A stretch of 64,000 nt of DNA from NCBI GenBank assembly GCA_000381625.1, contig KB906767.1, forward strand, positions 5,137,357 through 5,201,356. Direction: 5' to 3'. Shown piece after piece: positions 25,604 through 34,813 of this stretch (position 1 is its first letter; the number at the start of each line of letters is the position of its first letter). Both the position numbers and the translations under genes were made by a program. Source of the stretch: Bryobacterales bacterium KBS 96. GTDB lineage: Bacteria > Acidobacteriota > Terriglobia > Bryobacterales > Bryobacteraceae. The notes beneath the pieces are model-generated. The model was not told the origin of the DNA. It did not search any database and saw nothing but the letters and a program-made list of their open reading frames with translations.

Positions 25604-26281
25604 TTATTGGGGGTGTTCGACCTTCACGTCCGGGGGGGTATTTAACTTCAACGATCCTGCGCCTAAAGGAGGATTCAGCTCGAAATTGGTATAGGTGGCC
25701 AAACGGTAATTTCCGGAGGGATTATAAAACTTCTGCTGAACAGGATATCCGGAATCGAGCGGCAGCCACATCTCCACTTTGCTCAACTGTTCCCTTACGC
25801 TCTTTTCTTTCGGCGTGAGTTCCAGCTTTGTCGCATCGTGCCCGTTGATCTTCTCGGTTCCGGCTATTTTAATGTCGTAGCCCCTTGCCAGATCTTTGCC
25901 GGACGTGCCGAAACCAAGCAACAGATATTGGTCAAGGAGTTTGGAACTCTTGCCGAGTTTGTACACCTGTACTAGCTTCAGATTGGGGTAGTAGATTTGG
26001 ACGGTCTTATCGAGGAACGCGATCGTCCGGGGACTATTGCCGGTGAACGAAATGAGGGCGCGCGTTTCGGCCTTGCTGCGCTCCATTTTCACGTCACCCG
26101 ATTCCGTGGTGCTATCGCTCAGAATCGCCGTATACGTGACCATGGTCAAATTGGCGCTCATGCTGTGAAACTGCGGAGCGCTGGCATCCATGCGCGCGAG
26201 CGCGGATTGAACGGTCTCGGCGGGAGCGAGCCATGCCAGGGCGGAAAGCGAGAGCACGGTTACCACAAATAAGCGGTTCAT
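25604..26281 (-). CDS. LolA-like outer-membrane lipoprotein carrier protein
   Basis: 225 residues. Signal peptide MNRLFVVTVLSLSALAWLAPA, then a LolA/LolB beta fold suggested by QSALARMDASAPQFHSMSANL, FLDKTVQIYYP and KLELTPKEKSVREQLSKVEMW. Such acidobacterial proteins are usually labelled outer-membrane lipoprotein-sorting. Ends 22 bp before the membrane acyltransferase-like gene; likely co-transcribed. Confidence 0.75.
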   Translation of the reverse strand: MNRLFVVTVLSLSALAWLAPAETVQSALARMDASAPQFHSMSANLTMVTYTAILSDSTTESGDVKMERSKAETRALISFTGNSPRTIAFLDKTVQIYYPNLKLVQVYKLGKSSKLLDQYLLLGFGTSGKDLARGYDIKIAGTEKINGHDATKLELTPKEKSVREQLSKVEMWLPLDSGYPVQQKFYNPSGNYRLATYTNFELNPPLGAGSLKLNTPPDVKVEHPQ

Positions 26282-26306
26282 TCAGCTATTAGAAAAGACG
26301 CGAAAA

Positions 26307-26690
26307 CTAGGGAGTGGTATACGCGATAAAGCCTTTTACTTCAGGCTCCGCCTGATCGCGTATAGGCTCCACGTGTACGGAACGTGGCAGTTTCCCTGTC
26401 CGCTGCTGGATCAACTCGGCAGCCCGATGCGGCCGCAACTTCTCCGGCACGTTCTGGAGTAGGCCAGGCTCAATATAAACCCGGACAGATCCAGCCGTGG
26501 AGGAGAGCAAAACCACTCGATCCGCGCGAGGCTGATCCCGAAACCAGCTTCGCGGCGTGACAAAGATGAAAATTAGAATGAGGGTGACGACGACATCGTA
26601 CGGCCAGGAAGCTCGCGGGAAATCCCAAAAAACGAACTTTCTAATGGTGCTGCCCGCAGACCCACCCGATTGGCTCTGGCCGGTAGTCAT
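26307..26690 (-). CDS. Single-pass membrane protein of unknown function
   Basis: 127 residues. One membrane segment (YDVVVTLILIFIFVTPRSWF, about residues 31-50) and a C-terminal soluble part of ~75 residues. N-terminus is Ser/Gly-rich and cytoplasmic. It lies 16 bp upstream of the lolA-like gene (26281-26307 gap) on the same strand. No family recognised, but length and context look real. Confidence 0.6.
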   Translation of the reverse strand: MTTGQSQSGGSAGSTIRKFVFWDFPRASWPYDVVVTLILIFIFVTPRSWFRDQPRADRVVLLSSTAGSVRVYIEPGLLQNVPEKLRPHRAAELIQQRTGKLPRSVHVEPIRDQAEPEVKGFIAYTTP

Positions 26691-26778
26691 CTTGAACTAA
26701 TGTAGCATCCGGCTCACGCTGCCAGGAATCCCGGAACTCACTCTCCCGGCAGGGCTTACTCGCTCCCGTGAACGGTGG

Positions 26779-27402
26779 CTAATACTTGCGCATTACCGCA
26801 AGCACGCGCCCTTGCACCTGAAGTTGCCCTGGATCGACATAAATAGGCTCCATTGTGGCATTCGCCGGCTGAAGGCGTACTCTGCCGTCAGGCTCGCTGT
26901 AATACCGCTTCAGCGTTGCTTCGTCGCCGTTGACCAGGGCTACGACAATGTCTCCGTTTTTCACGGGATCGTTCTTCTCAACCAGTACAAAATCGCCGCT
27001 GCAGATGTGATCCTCAATCATGGAATCGCCCCGGACCTGGAGCGCGTACGTCGAATCGGAACGAGCGAAATCGGAGAAGTGCAACGCTTCCGGGTTTTGA
27101 ATCGCCTCGACCGGGGTGCCCGCCGCGATGCGGCCCATCAATTGCACCGCAAAATCGGCTCCTGTATGGCGCGCCTGCTCTTCAGTGACATACCGTTCTC
27201 CGATCTCGAGCGAACGGCTGTGATTGAAGCTCCGCCTTAAATAGTTCTTAGCCTGAAGCGCCTGAATGTGCTTATGCACCGTCGCCAGCGAGGCCAGGTT
27301 CAATCCCGATGCGATTTCCTCGTAGCTGGGGCTGTAACCGTTTTTCCGGATAAACTCAGAGAGGAAATCCATCAATTCTTTCTGTCTTCTTGTAAGCGCC
27401 AT
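26779..27402 (-). CDS. lexA: LexA repressor
   Basis: 207 residues. N-terminal winged helix (RRQKELMDFLSEFIRKNGYSP, then SLATVHKHIQAL); cleavage site Ala94-Gly95 in GRIAAGTPVEAI; catalytic Ser127 (GDSMIEDHI) and Lys165 (ATLKRYY). SOS repressor that self-cleaves with RecA. Good ribosome binding site GGGAGAAACACC before ATG 27402. I cannot name a LexA box here. Confidence 0.95.
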   Translation of the reverse strand: MALTRRQKELMDFLSEFIRKNGYSPSYEEIASGLNLASLATVHKHIQALQAKNYLRRSFNHSRSLEIGERYVTEEQARHTGADFAVQLMGRIAAGTPVEAIQNPEALHFSDFARSDSTYALQVRGDSMIEDHICSGDFVLVEKNDPVKNGDIVVALVNGDEATLKRYYSEPDGRVRLQPANATMEPIYVDPGQLQVQGRVLAVMRKY

Positions 27403-27615
27403 GGTGTTTCTCCCAGTCTCTCTTCCATTGTTGGCGAATAGATAACGAAAGTCAATGCCGACCTTCTCCCGGATGGACTAGCGAATGCCGCCCGGCGGCT
27501 ACAAGAAAATTTGCCGATGGAATGGCGAATGAAAATAGATGACGTTTGCGAGCAAAAGGCACGAAATCCCCGGGGGACTCGCTTGTCAAGACGCGGTAAT
27601 CGGCGCCCGGGGCCG

Positions 27616-27855
27616 CTAGTTCATCCCGCACATGCCGCCGCCGCAGAAGCCGGTATCGCACATGTCACCACCGCAACCGCCGGTCGGCTGAACCTCTTTT
27701 GCTCCGCCCGATTGCGCGGAGAACGTTGAGTATTCCTGGTGCAAATGGGCGTGCCCACACGACGGGCAACTGAGTTCGCTGGCTTCCGCGGCGCGCCGCA
27801 CCAGCTTCTCAAATTTTGTCCCGCAGTCTTCGCAGCTATATTCAAAAATCGGCAT
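27616..27855 (-). CDS. FmdB-family zinc-ribbon protein
   Basis: 79 residues starting MPIFEYSCEDCGTKFEKLV, with a second Cys pair SCPSCGHAHLHQEYSTFSA: the FmdB regulatory zinc ribbon. The C-terminus is a Cys/Gly-rich tail (GGCGGDMCDTGFCGGGMCGMN), richer in Cys than usual. ATG 27855 chosen from homology; no strong ribosome binding site. Function unknown. Confidence 0.85.
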   Translation of the reverse strand: MPIFEYSCEDCGTKFEKLVRRAAEASELSCPSCGHAHLHQEYSTFSAQSGGAKEVQPTGGCGGDMCDTGFCGGGMCGMN

Positions 27856-28043
27856 ATCGAAATTGCACGCGTATCCGCGTATCCCTTCCAAACTAACGAA
27901 CGGTTCTATAAAGATTATCCCTCACAAGAATAGACCCGTAACCTTCCCGATTCCCCGCGCGAATCATAGAGTGAGGACACGCTAAGTGAGGACACGCTAT
28001 TGGAATTCTGAGATATGCTCAGACCAGCTTGAGGAGGACTATC

Positions 28044-28598
28044 ATGGATAACGTGAACCGCCGAACTTTTCTCGGAGGCGGAATTGCGTTGGCGACCACG
28101 CTGCTAGCCCCGGGAGCAAGCGCAGCCATGGGATCTCGCGGAAAGCCCCGGCTCGTGAAACTCGTGGAATTCGATCAGACTGGCAAACGTATAGGAGAAG
28201 TCAAAGTGGAGAAGGTTGTGAAAACGGATGCGGAGTGGAAGAGCCAACTGACGCCGGAAGAATACGCCATTACTCGCCATGCGGGCACGGAACGCGCCTT
28301 CACCGGCAAATATTGGAACAATCACGAGCACGGACTCTATAGCTGCATTTGTTGCGGCAACACGCTGTTTTCCTCCGATACAAAGTTCGAATCCGGCACC
28401 GGATGGCCCAGTTTCTGGCAGCCTATCGCTAAGGAAAACGTTGTTTCGCGCGTCGATCTGACCGACGGCATGACGCGAAACGAAGTACGCTGTGCAAAGT
28501 GCGATGCTCACCTGGGGCACGTCTTCGATGACGGCCCAAAGCCGACTGGCCTGCGTTATTGCATGAATTCCGCCTCGTTAAATTTCCATAAGTCCTAG
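28044..28598 (+). CDS. msrB: Peptide methionine (R)-S-oxide reductase, Tat-exported
   Basis: 184 residues. N-terminal Tat signal ([23 protein letters not shown]). MsrB domain: [13 protein letters not shown] and [13 protein letters not shown] give the four zinc Cys; GTGWPSFW is the substrate motif; RYCMNSASL contains the catalytic Cys. Reduces methionine R-sulfoxide, here expected in the periplasm. ATG 28044 has GAGGAGG at ideal spacing. Confidence 0.93.
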   Translation: MDNVNRRTFLGGGIALATTLLAPGASAAMGSRGKPRLVKLVEFDQTGKRIGEVKVEKVVKTDAEWKSQLTPEEYAITRHAGTERAFTGKYWNNHEHGLYSCICCGNTLFSSDTKFESGTGWPSFWQPIAKENVVSRVDLTDGMTRNEVRCAKCDAHLGHVFDDGPKPTGLRYCMNSASLNFHKS

Positions 28599-28933
28599 TT
28601 CTCTGACCAGTAGATTCGTTCCTAGTGCGAAACGGCTTGCTGATACTCGCCGCTCGGAACTGATCTGCGACCGTGAGGAACTACCCATGGCGGACGTCCG
28701 GTTGCCTGCGGGGACCACCGCCGTCACGGAGTGCCCAGTCGCTGCGGGCCACCAAAGGTAATGCAGACGTCCGGTTGCCTGCACCGAACCGCGACCGTCA
28801 AGGAGCGGACGTTTTTACCAGCGTCTTCAGCGAAGCGGTTTCAACACTCCACGTGACGAACTTCGGCCGGCGTTGGCCGATTCCGGCGGAGCGTTTTGGT
28901 TTGCACCACTCCGTTCGCTACGATTTCTAATGC
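28599..28933 (+). repeat. Intergenic region with dispersed repeat copies
   Basis: Contains a copy of the dispersed element beginning TGCACCGAACCGCGACCGTC at 28779 and running to about 28838 through AAGGAGCGGACGTTTTTACC. Two further direct repeats of GACGTCCGGTTGCCTGC lie at 28693-28709 and about 28766-28782. No convincing gene. The same element recurs near 57.4-57.9 kb and, in part, at 60.9 kb. Confidence 0.65.
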
Positions 28934-29680
28934 ATGAGTATGTTTGAATTAAACGGACAAACCGCGATTGTAACGGGCGCGGCCACGGGCATTGGCGAAG
29001 CCATTGCCAGGCGGCTGGCGGCCGCCGGAGCAATCGTGGTGGTTGCGGATCGGGATTTTTCGGGCGCCACGCGGATGGCTGCGTCACTGGGCGGAGCGTC
29101 CTTCGCCGTCGAAGTCGATGTTGCGCAACCGGAGTCGGTCCAATTAGCTGTCGAGAAGGTTCTCGCGCGCGCTGGGCGCCTTGACATCCTAGTGAACAAT
29201 GCGGGTATTGCGGGGCGCGCCGCTTCGCTTTGGGAGTTGACCGACGAAGACTGGAACAAGGTTATTGCGGTGAATGCAACAGGTGTTTTCCACTTTTGCC
29301 GCGCCGTGGTCCCGCATATGCGCGAACGCAGCTACGGCCGGATCGTCAACATCGCCTCGATTGCCGGCAAAGAAGGCAATCCCAGAATGGCGCCATACTC
29401 CGCGAGTAAAGCGGCGGTGATCGCTCTCACGAAATCCCTCGGCAAGGAACTCGCGACCGAAGGGATCTGCGTCAATGCCGTTGCGCCCGCAGTCGTTCGG
29501 ACCCAGATATTGGAGCAATTGACTCCCGAACAAGTCGCGTATATGACCGACCGGATTCCCATGAAGCGTACTGCGAAACCGGAAGAAGTCGCGGCCGTGG
29601 TTCATTTTCTGGCGAGCGCGGACTGCTCGTTTGTTACGGGTCAGTGCTACGACGTCAGCGGCGGTCGGGCCACCTACTAG
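28934..29680 (+). CDS. SDR-family oxidoreductase (FabG-like)
   Basis: 248 residues. TGAATGIGEAIARRL (NAD(P) site) near residue 15, NNAG (about 90) and the catalytic Ser plus YSASK in IASIAGKEGNPRMAPYSASK. C-terminal SFVTGQCYDVSGG typical of 3-oxoacyl-ACP reductase-like SDRs. ATG 28934 was kept; ATG 28940 is also possible and neither has a strong ribosome binding site. Converges on the lactonase gene; substrate unknown. Confidence 0.88.
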   Translation: MSMFELNGQTAIVTGAATGIGEAIARRLAAAGAIVVVADRDFSGATRMAASLGGASFAVEVDVAQPESVQLAVEKVLARAGRLDILVNNAGIAGRAASLWELTDEDWNKVIAVNATGVFHFCRAVVPHMRERSYGRIVNIASIAGKEGNPRMAPYSASKAAVIALTKSLGKELATEGICVNAVAPAVVRTQILEQLTPEQVAYMTDRIPMKRTAKPEEVAAVVHFLASADCSFVTGQCYDVSGGRATY

Positions 29681-29729
29681 TCCAATTTGAGCGTAAGGTC
29701 TTGCGCCTCCCCACCATTCGCGCGCCGGT

Positions 29730-30983
29730 TCAGCTTAGAAACACCACAATTGCGGGCGTTCCGACCGGTGTATATTGCCCCGTGAACGTCAAGCGGCCGG
29801 TTTGCCGGTTGACACGGAACGTGGTGACGGCATCGCTCCGCTGGTTGCACGAATAAAGGAAATTCCCGGTGGGATCGATGGTGAAGCTGCGGGGATAGTC
29901 GCCGCGCGTCCACTCTTCGCCAACGAACGCAAGCTTGCCGTCGGCGGCGTCGATTGAAAAAAATGCAATCGTGTCATGCAGGCGGTTGCCCGCGTAGAGA
30001 AACCTGCCGTCGGACGAAATTCTCACTTCGGACGTAAAGCTCGTGCCCGTGAATCCTTTGGGCAAGGTTGATATCGTCTGCTTCGCCGTCAGCTTTCCCG
30101 TCGCGCCATCGTAGTCGAAGGCAATAAGCGTCGACCCTTCCTCCTGCAGCGAATAGAACCAGCGCTTATTCGGATGGAATACGATGTGGCGCGGCCCGTC
30201 TCCGGGCGGAACCGGTACGAAGGCCGGATCGTTCGGCATAAGCTTTCCGCGCTCGCTATCGAACTTCCAGACCAGGATGCGATCCATTCCAAGATCGGTC
30301 GAAATCACAAACCTTCCGGACGGGTCGGATTCGATGGTATGGGCGTGCGGTTTATCATGGCCGCTAATCGCAAAACTGCCCGGAGGGGCACTCGCTGCAT
30401 GTAGCGAGCCGACCGGTCCATGATCGTGCTTCACATCGGTAGCATCGCCAACTTCACCGTTAGCGCGAATGGGCAGTACCGCCACTGTGCCACCCGCATA
30501 GTTGGCCGAGAGAACATATTTACCCGAAGGATGCACGCTGATATACGCCGGGCCGGCGCCTCCCGAAGCCACTGTATTCAAGAGCGTCAGACGTCCGCTC
30601 GATCGCTCAATGGAATACGCGCTCACCGATCCCGAAGAGGCGCCCTTGTATGTGTCCGTCTCATTCCCGGAATACAAATGCGTTCGGGACGGATTGAGAG
30701 CGAGCCACGAAGGATTTGAGTCGTTTTCGAAAAGCGCTCGCTGCGACAGTGCCCCCGTCGAGCGATTCATTTCGAAGAGGTAAATGCCTTTGCCGCGTCC
30801 CTTGCTGCCTTCAGGACCTTGTGGCGAACTGTATGTGCCAACATACGCCAGCGCTGGGCCGCCGTGGCTCTTATCCGGTGTTTGTGCCGGCCACGCGAAT
30901 AAGGGCGCGGCTGCGAGGAAACCCGCGGTGGATCGAACGAAATTACGGCGGGAGCCGCCGCTAATGGGTCTGTTTGTAGACAT
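29730..30983 (-). CDS. Lactonase-family seven-bladed beta-propeller protein (6-phosphogluconolactonase-like), Tat signal
   Basis: 417 residues. GSRRNFVRSTAGFLAAAPLFA is a Tat signal. The rest shows blade repeats typical of YbhE/Pgl propellers: YVGTYSSPQGPEG, VSAYSIERSSGRLTLLN, HPSGKYVLSANYAGGTVAV, DLGMDRILVWKFD, HIVFHPNKRWFY, FSIDAADGKLAFV. Likely hydrolyses or binds a sugar lactone in the periplasm; the exported location makes a role in the pentose-phosphate pathway unlikely (inference). Confidence 0.85.
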   Translation of the reverse strand: MSTNRPISGGSRRNFVRSTAGFLAAAPLFAWPAQTPDKSHGGPALAYVGTYSSPQGPEGSKGRGKGIYLFEMNRSTGALSQRALFENDSNPSWLALNPSRTHLYSGNETDTYKGASSGSVSAYSIERSSGRLTLLNTVASGGAGPAYISVHPSGKYVLSANYAGGTVAVLPIRANGEVGDATDVKHDHGPVGSLHAASAPPGSFAISGHDKPHAHTIESDPSGRFVISTDLGMDRILVWKFDSERGKLMPNDPAFVPVPPGDGPRHIVFHPNKRWFYSLQEEGSTLIAFDYDGATGKLTAKQTISTLPKGFTGTSFTSEVRISSDGRFLYAGNRLHDTIAFFSIDAADGKLAFVGEEWTRGDYPRSFTIDPTGNFLYSCNQRSDAVTTFRVNRQTGRLTFTGQYTPVGTPAIVVFLS

Positions 30984-31048
30984 GCAGTTTGTGAACCATT
31001 ATCGTCGATACGTCGGCGACGATAATGCACATACTGCTGAAATGAGCT

Positions 31049-32893
31049 TTATTCCCACTCGATCGTTCCGGGTGGCTTGTTCGTGACGTCGTAAAAAACT
31101 GCGCAAATTCCCGGTATCTGAAGCAGTTGGTTCGTAAGGCATTCCAGATGGGCCGGTTCTATCAAGACAGCCTCAGCCGTCATGCCGTCGATCGAATCGA
31201 TGGGCCGGAGCACGATCGATTCACGCGCGGATGTGGTTCCAATAGGAAGCAAAACAACCGGGAACTGCCATACGCTTTGTTCTATTCCGGTTTCGGAGGC
31301 GAATCTGCGGACAATCGCATCCGCCTCGCGCAGAATATCCAGCCTCTCACGCGTCAGATATGCCTCGAACAATTTCATCGAGCGCAGTGCCGATTGTGCG
31401 CCGGCCAGCGCCACTACTCGATTGATATCGCGCCGCCGGTTGGTGAGAGCGGGAGCTTCCTTGCGAATCATGTTGCTGGTGGGCGTTGCTTCAATAGCGA
31501 GTACATGGCGATAGCTGCGCGAATCGCCTTGTACGCCTACAGATCGAACCGGCAAAATCCAACCGTCCGCTGACTCCACCAGACGCGCGCCGCGAGAAGA
31601 ACAAAGGCATCGTATAGCTAGCCCCGGGCCTGGGAATGGATGTCGCGCCAAAAATTCTTGCGGGACGCCGATCTCGCCGCCGATTTCGCGCACCTCGTCC
31701 TTGTAAAAAGACGTCAACGGCTCAATGATTCGATTATTATCGATCAGGGCCTGAATGCCCGCGACACGGTTGTGATGCGTCTTGATCAGATCCGCTTTCG
31801 CCGTTCCGCCCGATTCGATTGTGTCTGGGTAAATGGTGCCTTGGCCGAGAATCCAATGACCGTCGAGGAAATGGCCCGTCTGCAAGATACGTTCCTGGAC
31901 TTTCACGAACTGCTCGCCAATGGCGCGCCGTTTCTGCTCCGGTTCGTGAAGACCCGCGAGCACAGTCAGAAATTCCGTATCTGCATGCTCGACGTGAAAA
32001 TGCGCGGCCCCGAGGCGCTCGAAAATAGTTTGGACAAATTCGGTTTCTTCGAGCCGCATCAATCCTGTGTCGACGTACATTCCATATACGCGTTCCGGAC
32101 CAAGCGCGCGCAGGCAAAGCGTGTAGGCCACCGTGGAATCGACGCCGCCGCTTACGAAGAAGAAAATACTTCGATCGCCGGCGATCTTGCGGATCTGTTC
32201 TTCGATGAGAGGAACTCGCTGCGATATATCCCAGTCGCGCTTTGCTCCACAAACGCCGAACAGAAAATTGCTCAGGATGTCCTTGCCGGCCGGCGTATGC
32301 ACGACTTCGGGATGGAACTGTAGACCATAGATCTTTCGCGTTGAATCGGACATCGCGGCGACGCCGGATGTCTCGGTGGAAGCAATAATCGCGAACCCCG
32401 GCGGCGGTTGCGCCACGCTGTCCCGATGGCTCATCCAGATCTGCTGAGATGGCGCGACGTTCTTCCACAGAAAATCGTCGGCTGTTAACTTGAGTTGAGC
32501 AATGCCATACTCGCCGCGTTCGCCTTTTTCCACCGCCCCACCGAGATGGTGCGCAATCAGTTGGTGGCCGTAGCAAATGCCAAGGACCGGAGGACCGTTT
32601 CGCAGAAGAGCCGGATCAATATCGGGACTGCCGACTTCGTACACACTGCAGGGGCCACCCGAAATAATAACGCCTTTGCGATTCCGCAGCAGTTCGGCCG
32701 GAGTCTCGCTGGGCTGTACGTCGGCAAACACACCCAGTTCCCTCACCTTACGTGCAATCAGATGGGTGTATTGGCCGCCCGTATCGAGCACGGTGATCTG
32801 CGCGGCCGGGGCTGAAGAGGCCTGCGGCGATACAGTTGTACTGGAAATCGAACTCAAAGGGCTACTGCCAGTGTAACTGGTGAACCCGGCCAA
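31049..32893 (-). CDS. guaA: GMP synthase (glutamine-hydrolysing), long form
   Basis: Up to 614 residues versus about 525 in E. coli. Class I glutaminase: Cys107 (GICYGHQ), His194 and Glu196 (FHPEVVHT). ATP pyrophosphatase: SGGVDSTVA at 248-256. HPFPGPGLAIR precedes a dimerisation region about 65 residues longer than in E. coli, with an inserted segment LTNRRRDINRVVALAGAQ, resembling the longer eukaryote-type domain; it ends in KPPGTIEWE. Start unsure: TTG 32893 gives a 33-residue Ser/Thr-rich leader before ITVLDTGGQ; GTG 32791 is also in frame. Confidence 0.94.
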   Translation of the reverse strand: MAGFTSYTGSSPLSSISSTTVSPQASSAPAAQITVLDTGGQYTHLIARKVRELGVFADVQPSETPAELLRNRKGVIISGGPCSVYEVGSPDIDPALLRNGPPVLGICYGHQLIAHHLGGAVEKGERGEYGIAQLKLTADDFLWKNVAPSQQIWMSHRDSVAQPPPGFAIIASTETSGVAAMSDSTRKIYGLQFHPEVVHTPAGKDILSNFLFGVCGAKRDWDISQRVPLIEEQIRKIAGDRSIFFFVSGGVDSTVAYTLCLRALGPERVYGMYVDTGLMRLEETEFVQTIFERLGAAHFHVEHADTEFLTVLAGLHEPEQKRRAIGEQFVKVQERILQTGHFLDGHWILGQGTIYPDTIESGGTAKADLIKTHHNRVAGIQALIDNNRIIEPLTSFYKDEVREIGGEIGVPQEFLARHPFPGPGLAIRCLCSSRGARLVESADGWILPVRSVGVQGDSRSYRHVLAIEATPTSNMIRKEAPALTNRRRDINRVVALAGAQSALRSMKLFEAYLTRERLDILREADAIVRRFASETGIEQSVWQFPVVLLPIGTTSARESIVLRPIDSIDGMTAEAVLIEPAHLECLTNQLLQIPGICAVFYDVTNKPPGTIEWE

Positions 32894-32960
32894 ACCAGCC
32901 GCGAATTTGCCGAGTAGTTACAGAACTCTGGAAACGGAGCCGCTGTGCGCGGGTTGCTGC

Positions 32961-33040
32961 GGTTTATCCGAACCCGCCTGCCGGCACGATGCGGCCCCGT
33001 GTCAAGGAAACTCCAAACGGAGGGCCGCACGTGAGCGCGC
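32961..33040 (-). repeat. Diverged copy of the dispersed repeat element
   Basis: Read on the minus strand it begins GCGCGCTCACGTGCGGC, the same block that occurs twice at 57.49-57.8 kb, and continues with GACACGG-GCCGC and GCGGGTT in the same order and spacing. It lies between guaA and the processing protease gene, which share the minus strand. Confidence 0.6.
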
Positions 33041-33064
33041 GTTGCGCGGTTCTCTAACCTTTTT

Positions 33065-34678
33065 TTATTTTTTCAAGCTCGCCCGGATGATTTCCGAATG
33101 TGCCTTCATCTTCGCGAGCAGATCGGAAGCTTTAGGCATGGCGTCTACCGCTTTTGCGACTTCGGGATCCTCTTCTACCTGAAGCTTTCGCGAATCCTCC
33201 AGGCTGAAGGCCGTGATGTACATCTCCTGTTGCAGACGGTTCCGTAGCCAGTCGCGATTGGCCGTCCAGTCGGCTTCGCTGAACTGAATGCCATTCTTCA
33301 TGAGGTAATCGTGCAATTGGTTCATCACTGCCTCATCCGGCGTCCAGCCTTTCGGAAGGTGAGCCTCTTTGTCGCCGAAATACCGCGCCGTGAAACTGAA
33401 GAACGCGTTTTTGCGCAGGACGGCGATTTGGAACGGATTGGCCTTGGGCGGCTCGTATTTCTCGTCGGGCGCGATACCGCCGCCCCCATAAACCACACGG
33501 CCCAAATCGGTCTGCTTCACGTCTGCGGGATCTTTGGCGGTGGTCGGCCGTCCGTAGTAGTAGTCGAGGAATGACATCTTTGAGTAGTCGCGCTGAATTA
33601 GACGTCCGCTCGGCGTGTAGTAATGCTGGGTTGTCAGCGCCAGTCCGGTGTTATCGCTAAGCGGATAAACGGTCTGCACAAGGCCCTTGCCAAATGTCGT
33701 ATCTCCGAGTATCCAGCCGCGGTCATGGTCCTGAAGCGCACCGCTTACGATTTCGGCCGCGGATGCCGTGTAGCGATCCACAAGCACGACGATCGGGTAA
33801 TTCAAGCCGTATTGAGTGCCGCGCGCCAGGTATGGTTTCTCGCTATAGGCGCGCCCCTTGTGCGAAACAACCACTTGTCCTTTTTGCAGCCAGCGGCCCG
33901 CAACGAGAACCGCCTCCTGGAGCAATCCTCCCGGGTCGTTACGGAGATCGAGAACAAGACCCTTGATGTTCTGTTCGCCAAATTTCTTCAGATCGCTTTC
34001 CAGTTCATCGCTGGTCGTCTCCGTGAACTGGGTGATATCGATGTAGGCTATGCCCGGTTTGATCCAGAACGCGCCGTCAATCGAGTAGCGGGGAATCTCG
34101 CCACGCATGATGTTGAACACAATCGGCTTTTCGACGCCGTCCCGCTGGACCATAATCTGAACCTTAGTGTCCTTCGGTCCCCGTAGAAGGTCTGCCACCT
34201 CCTGGGTTGTCATGTTGTCGACGCGCTTATCGTTGACGGCCGTGATAATGTCACCCGGACGGATGCCGGCCTTGTACGCCGGCGAGCCGCCGAACGGCGC
34301 GATCACCATGGTTTTGCCGGAATGTGGTTGCGGGCCGATCTGCATGCCGACACCGTAGTACAGGCCGTGCTGCTCTTCGCGCATCGCTGCGAATTCTTTG
34401 GGGTCGAAGAAATTGGAGTGCGGATCGAGTGTCCGCAGCATGCCGGGGATGGCTCCCTTATAAATGCTCTTGTCGGGCGCTACTTTGGAAGCTTCGTTTT
34501 GCTGAACCAGGTCGTACACCTTGGCAAACGAATTCAACGCCGAGTTCACGGATTCTTCGGAACCAGACGGAGCCGCCGTGTCGGACCGTTGCCCGCTCGA
34601 GCCGAGGAGTCCTCCGGCCAGGGCGCAGCCCAGGATAAATGCCGGTAATACAAAAAGAGCACGCCGCTGGGCAGCCAT
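33065..34678 (-). CDS. C-terminal processing peptidase, S41 family
   Basis: 537 residues. N-terminal hydrophobic segment (ALFVLPAFILGCALAGGLLG); PDZ domain around GVGMQIGPQPHSGKTMVIAP and AYKAGIRPGDIITAVND; catalytic Ser in DRYTASAAEIVSGALQD and Lys in TTFGKGLVQT. A C-terminal extension of ~130 residues follows. Cleaves C-terminal tails of secreted or tail-tagged proteins in the periplasm. Ends in a Lys-rich tail. Confidence 0.92.
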   Translation of the reverse strand: MAAQRRALFVLPAFILGCALAGGLLGSSGQRSDTAAPSGSEESVNSALNSFAKVYDLVQQNEASKVAPDKSIYKGAIPGMLRTLDPHSNFFDPKEFAAMREEQHGLYYGVGMQIGPQPHSGKTMVIAPFGGSPAYKAGIRPGDIITAVNDKRVDNMTTQEVADLLRGPKDTKVQIMVQRDGVEKPIVFNIMRGEIPRYSIDGAFWIKPGIAYIDITQFTETTSDELESDLKKFGEQNIKGLVLDLRNDPGGLLQEAVLVAGRWLQKGQVVVSHKGRAYSEKPYLARGTQYGLNYPIVVLVDRYTASAAEIVSGALQDHDRGWILGDTTFGKGLVQTVYPLSDNTGLALTTQHYYTPSGRLIQRDYSKMSFLDYYYGRPTTAKDPADVKQTDLGRVVYGGGGIAPDEKYEPPKANPFQIAVLRKNAFFSFTARYFGDKEAHLPKGWTPDEAVMNQLHDYLMKNGIQFSEADWTANRDWLRNRLQQEMYITAFSLEDSRKLQVEEDPEVAKAVDAMPKASDLLAKMKAHSEIIRASLKK

Positions 34679-34813
34679 TCAACCTCGCAGTTCTTCCTTC
34701 AGTATAGACGTCAATACGCGGGGACGCGGTGCGGAGAAACACGGACTGGATTCTTGCGATTTTCGAGTTGCCGGCGAAATAAGCCGTGAGAATCGTGCCG
34801 ACGACTTAGCCGC

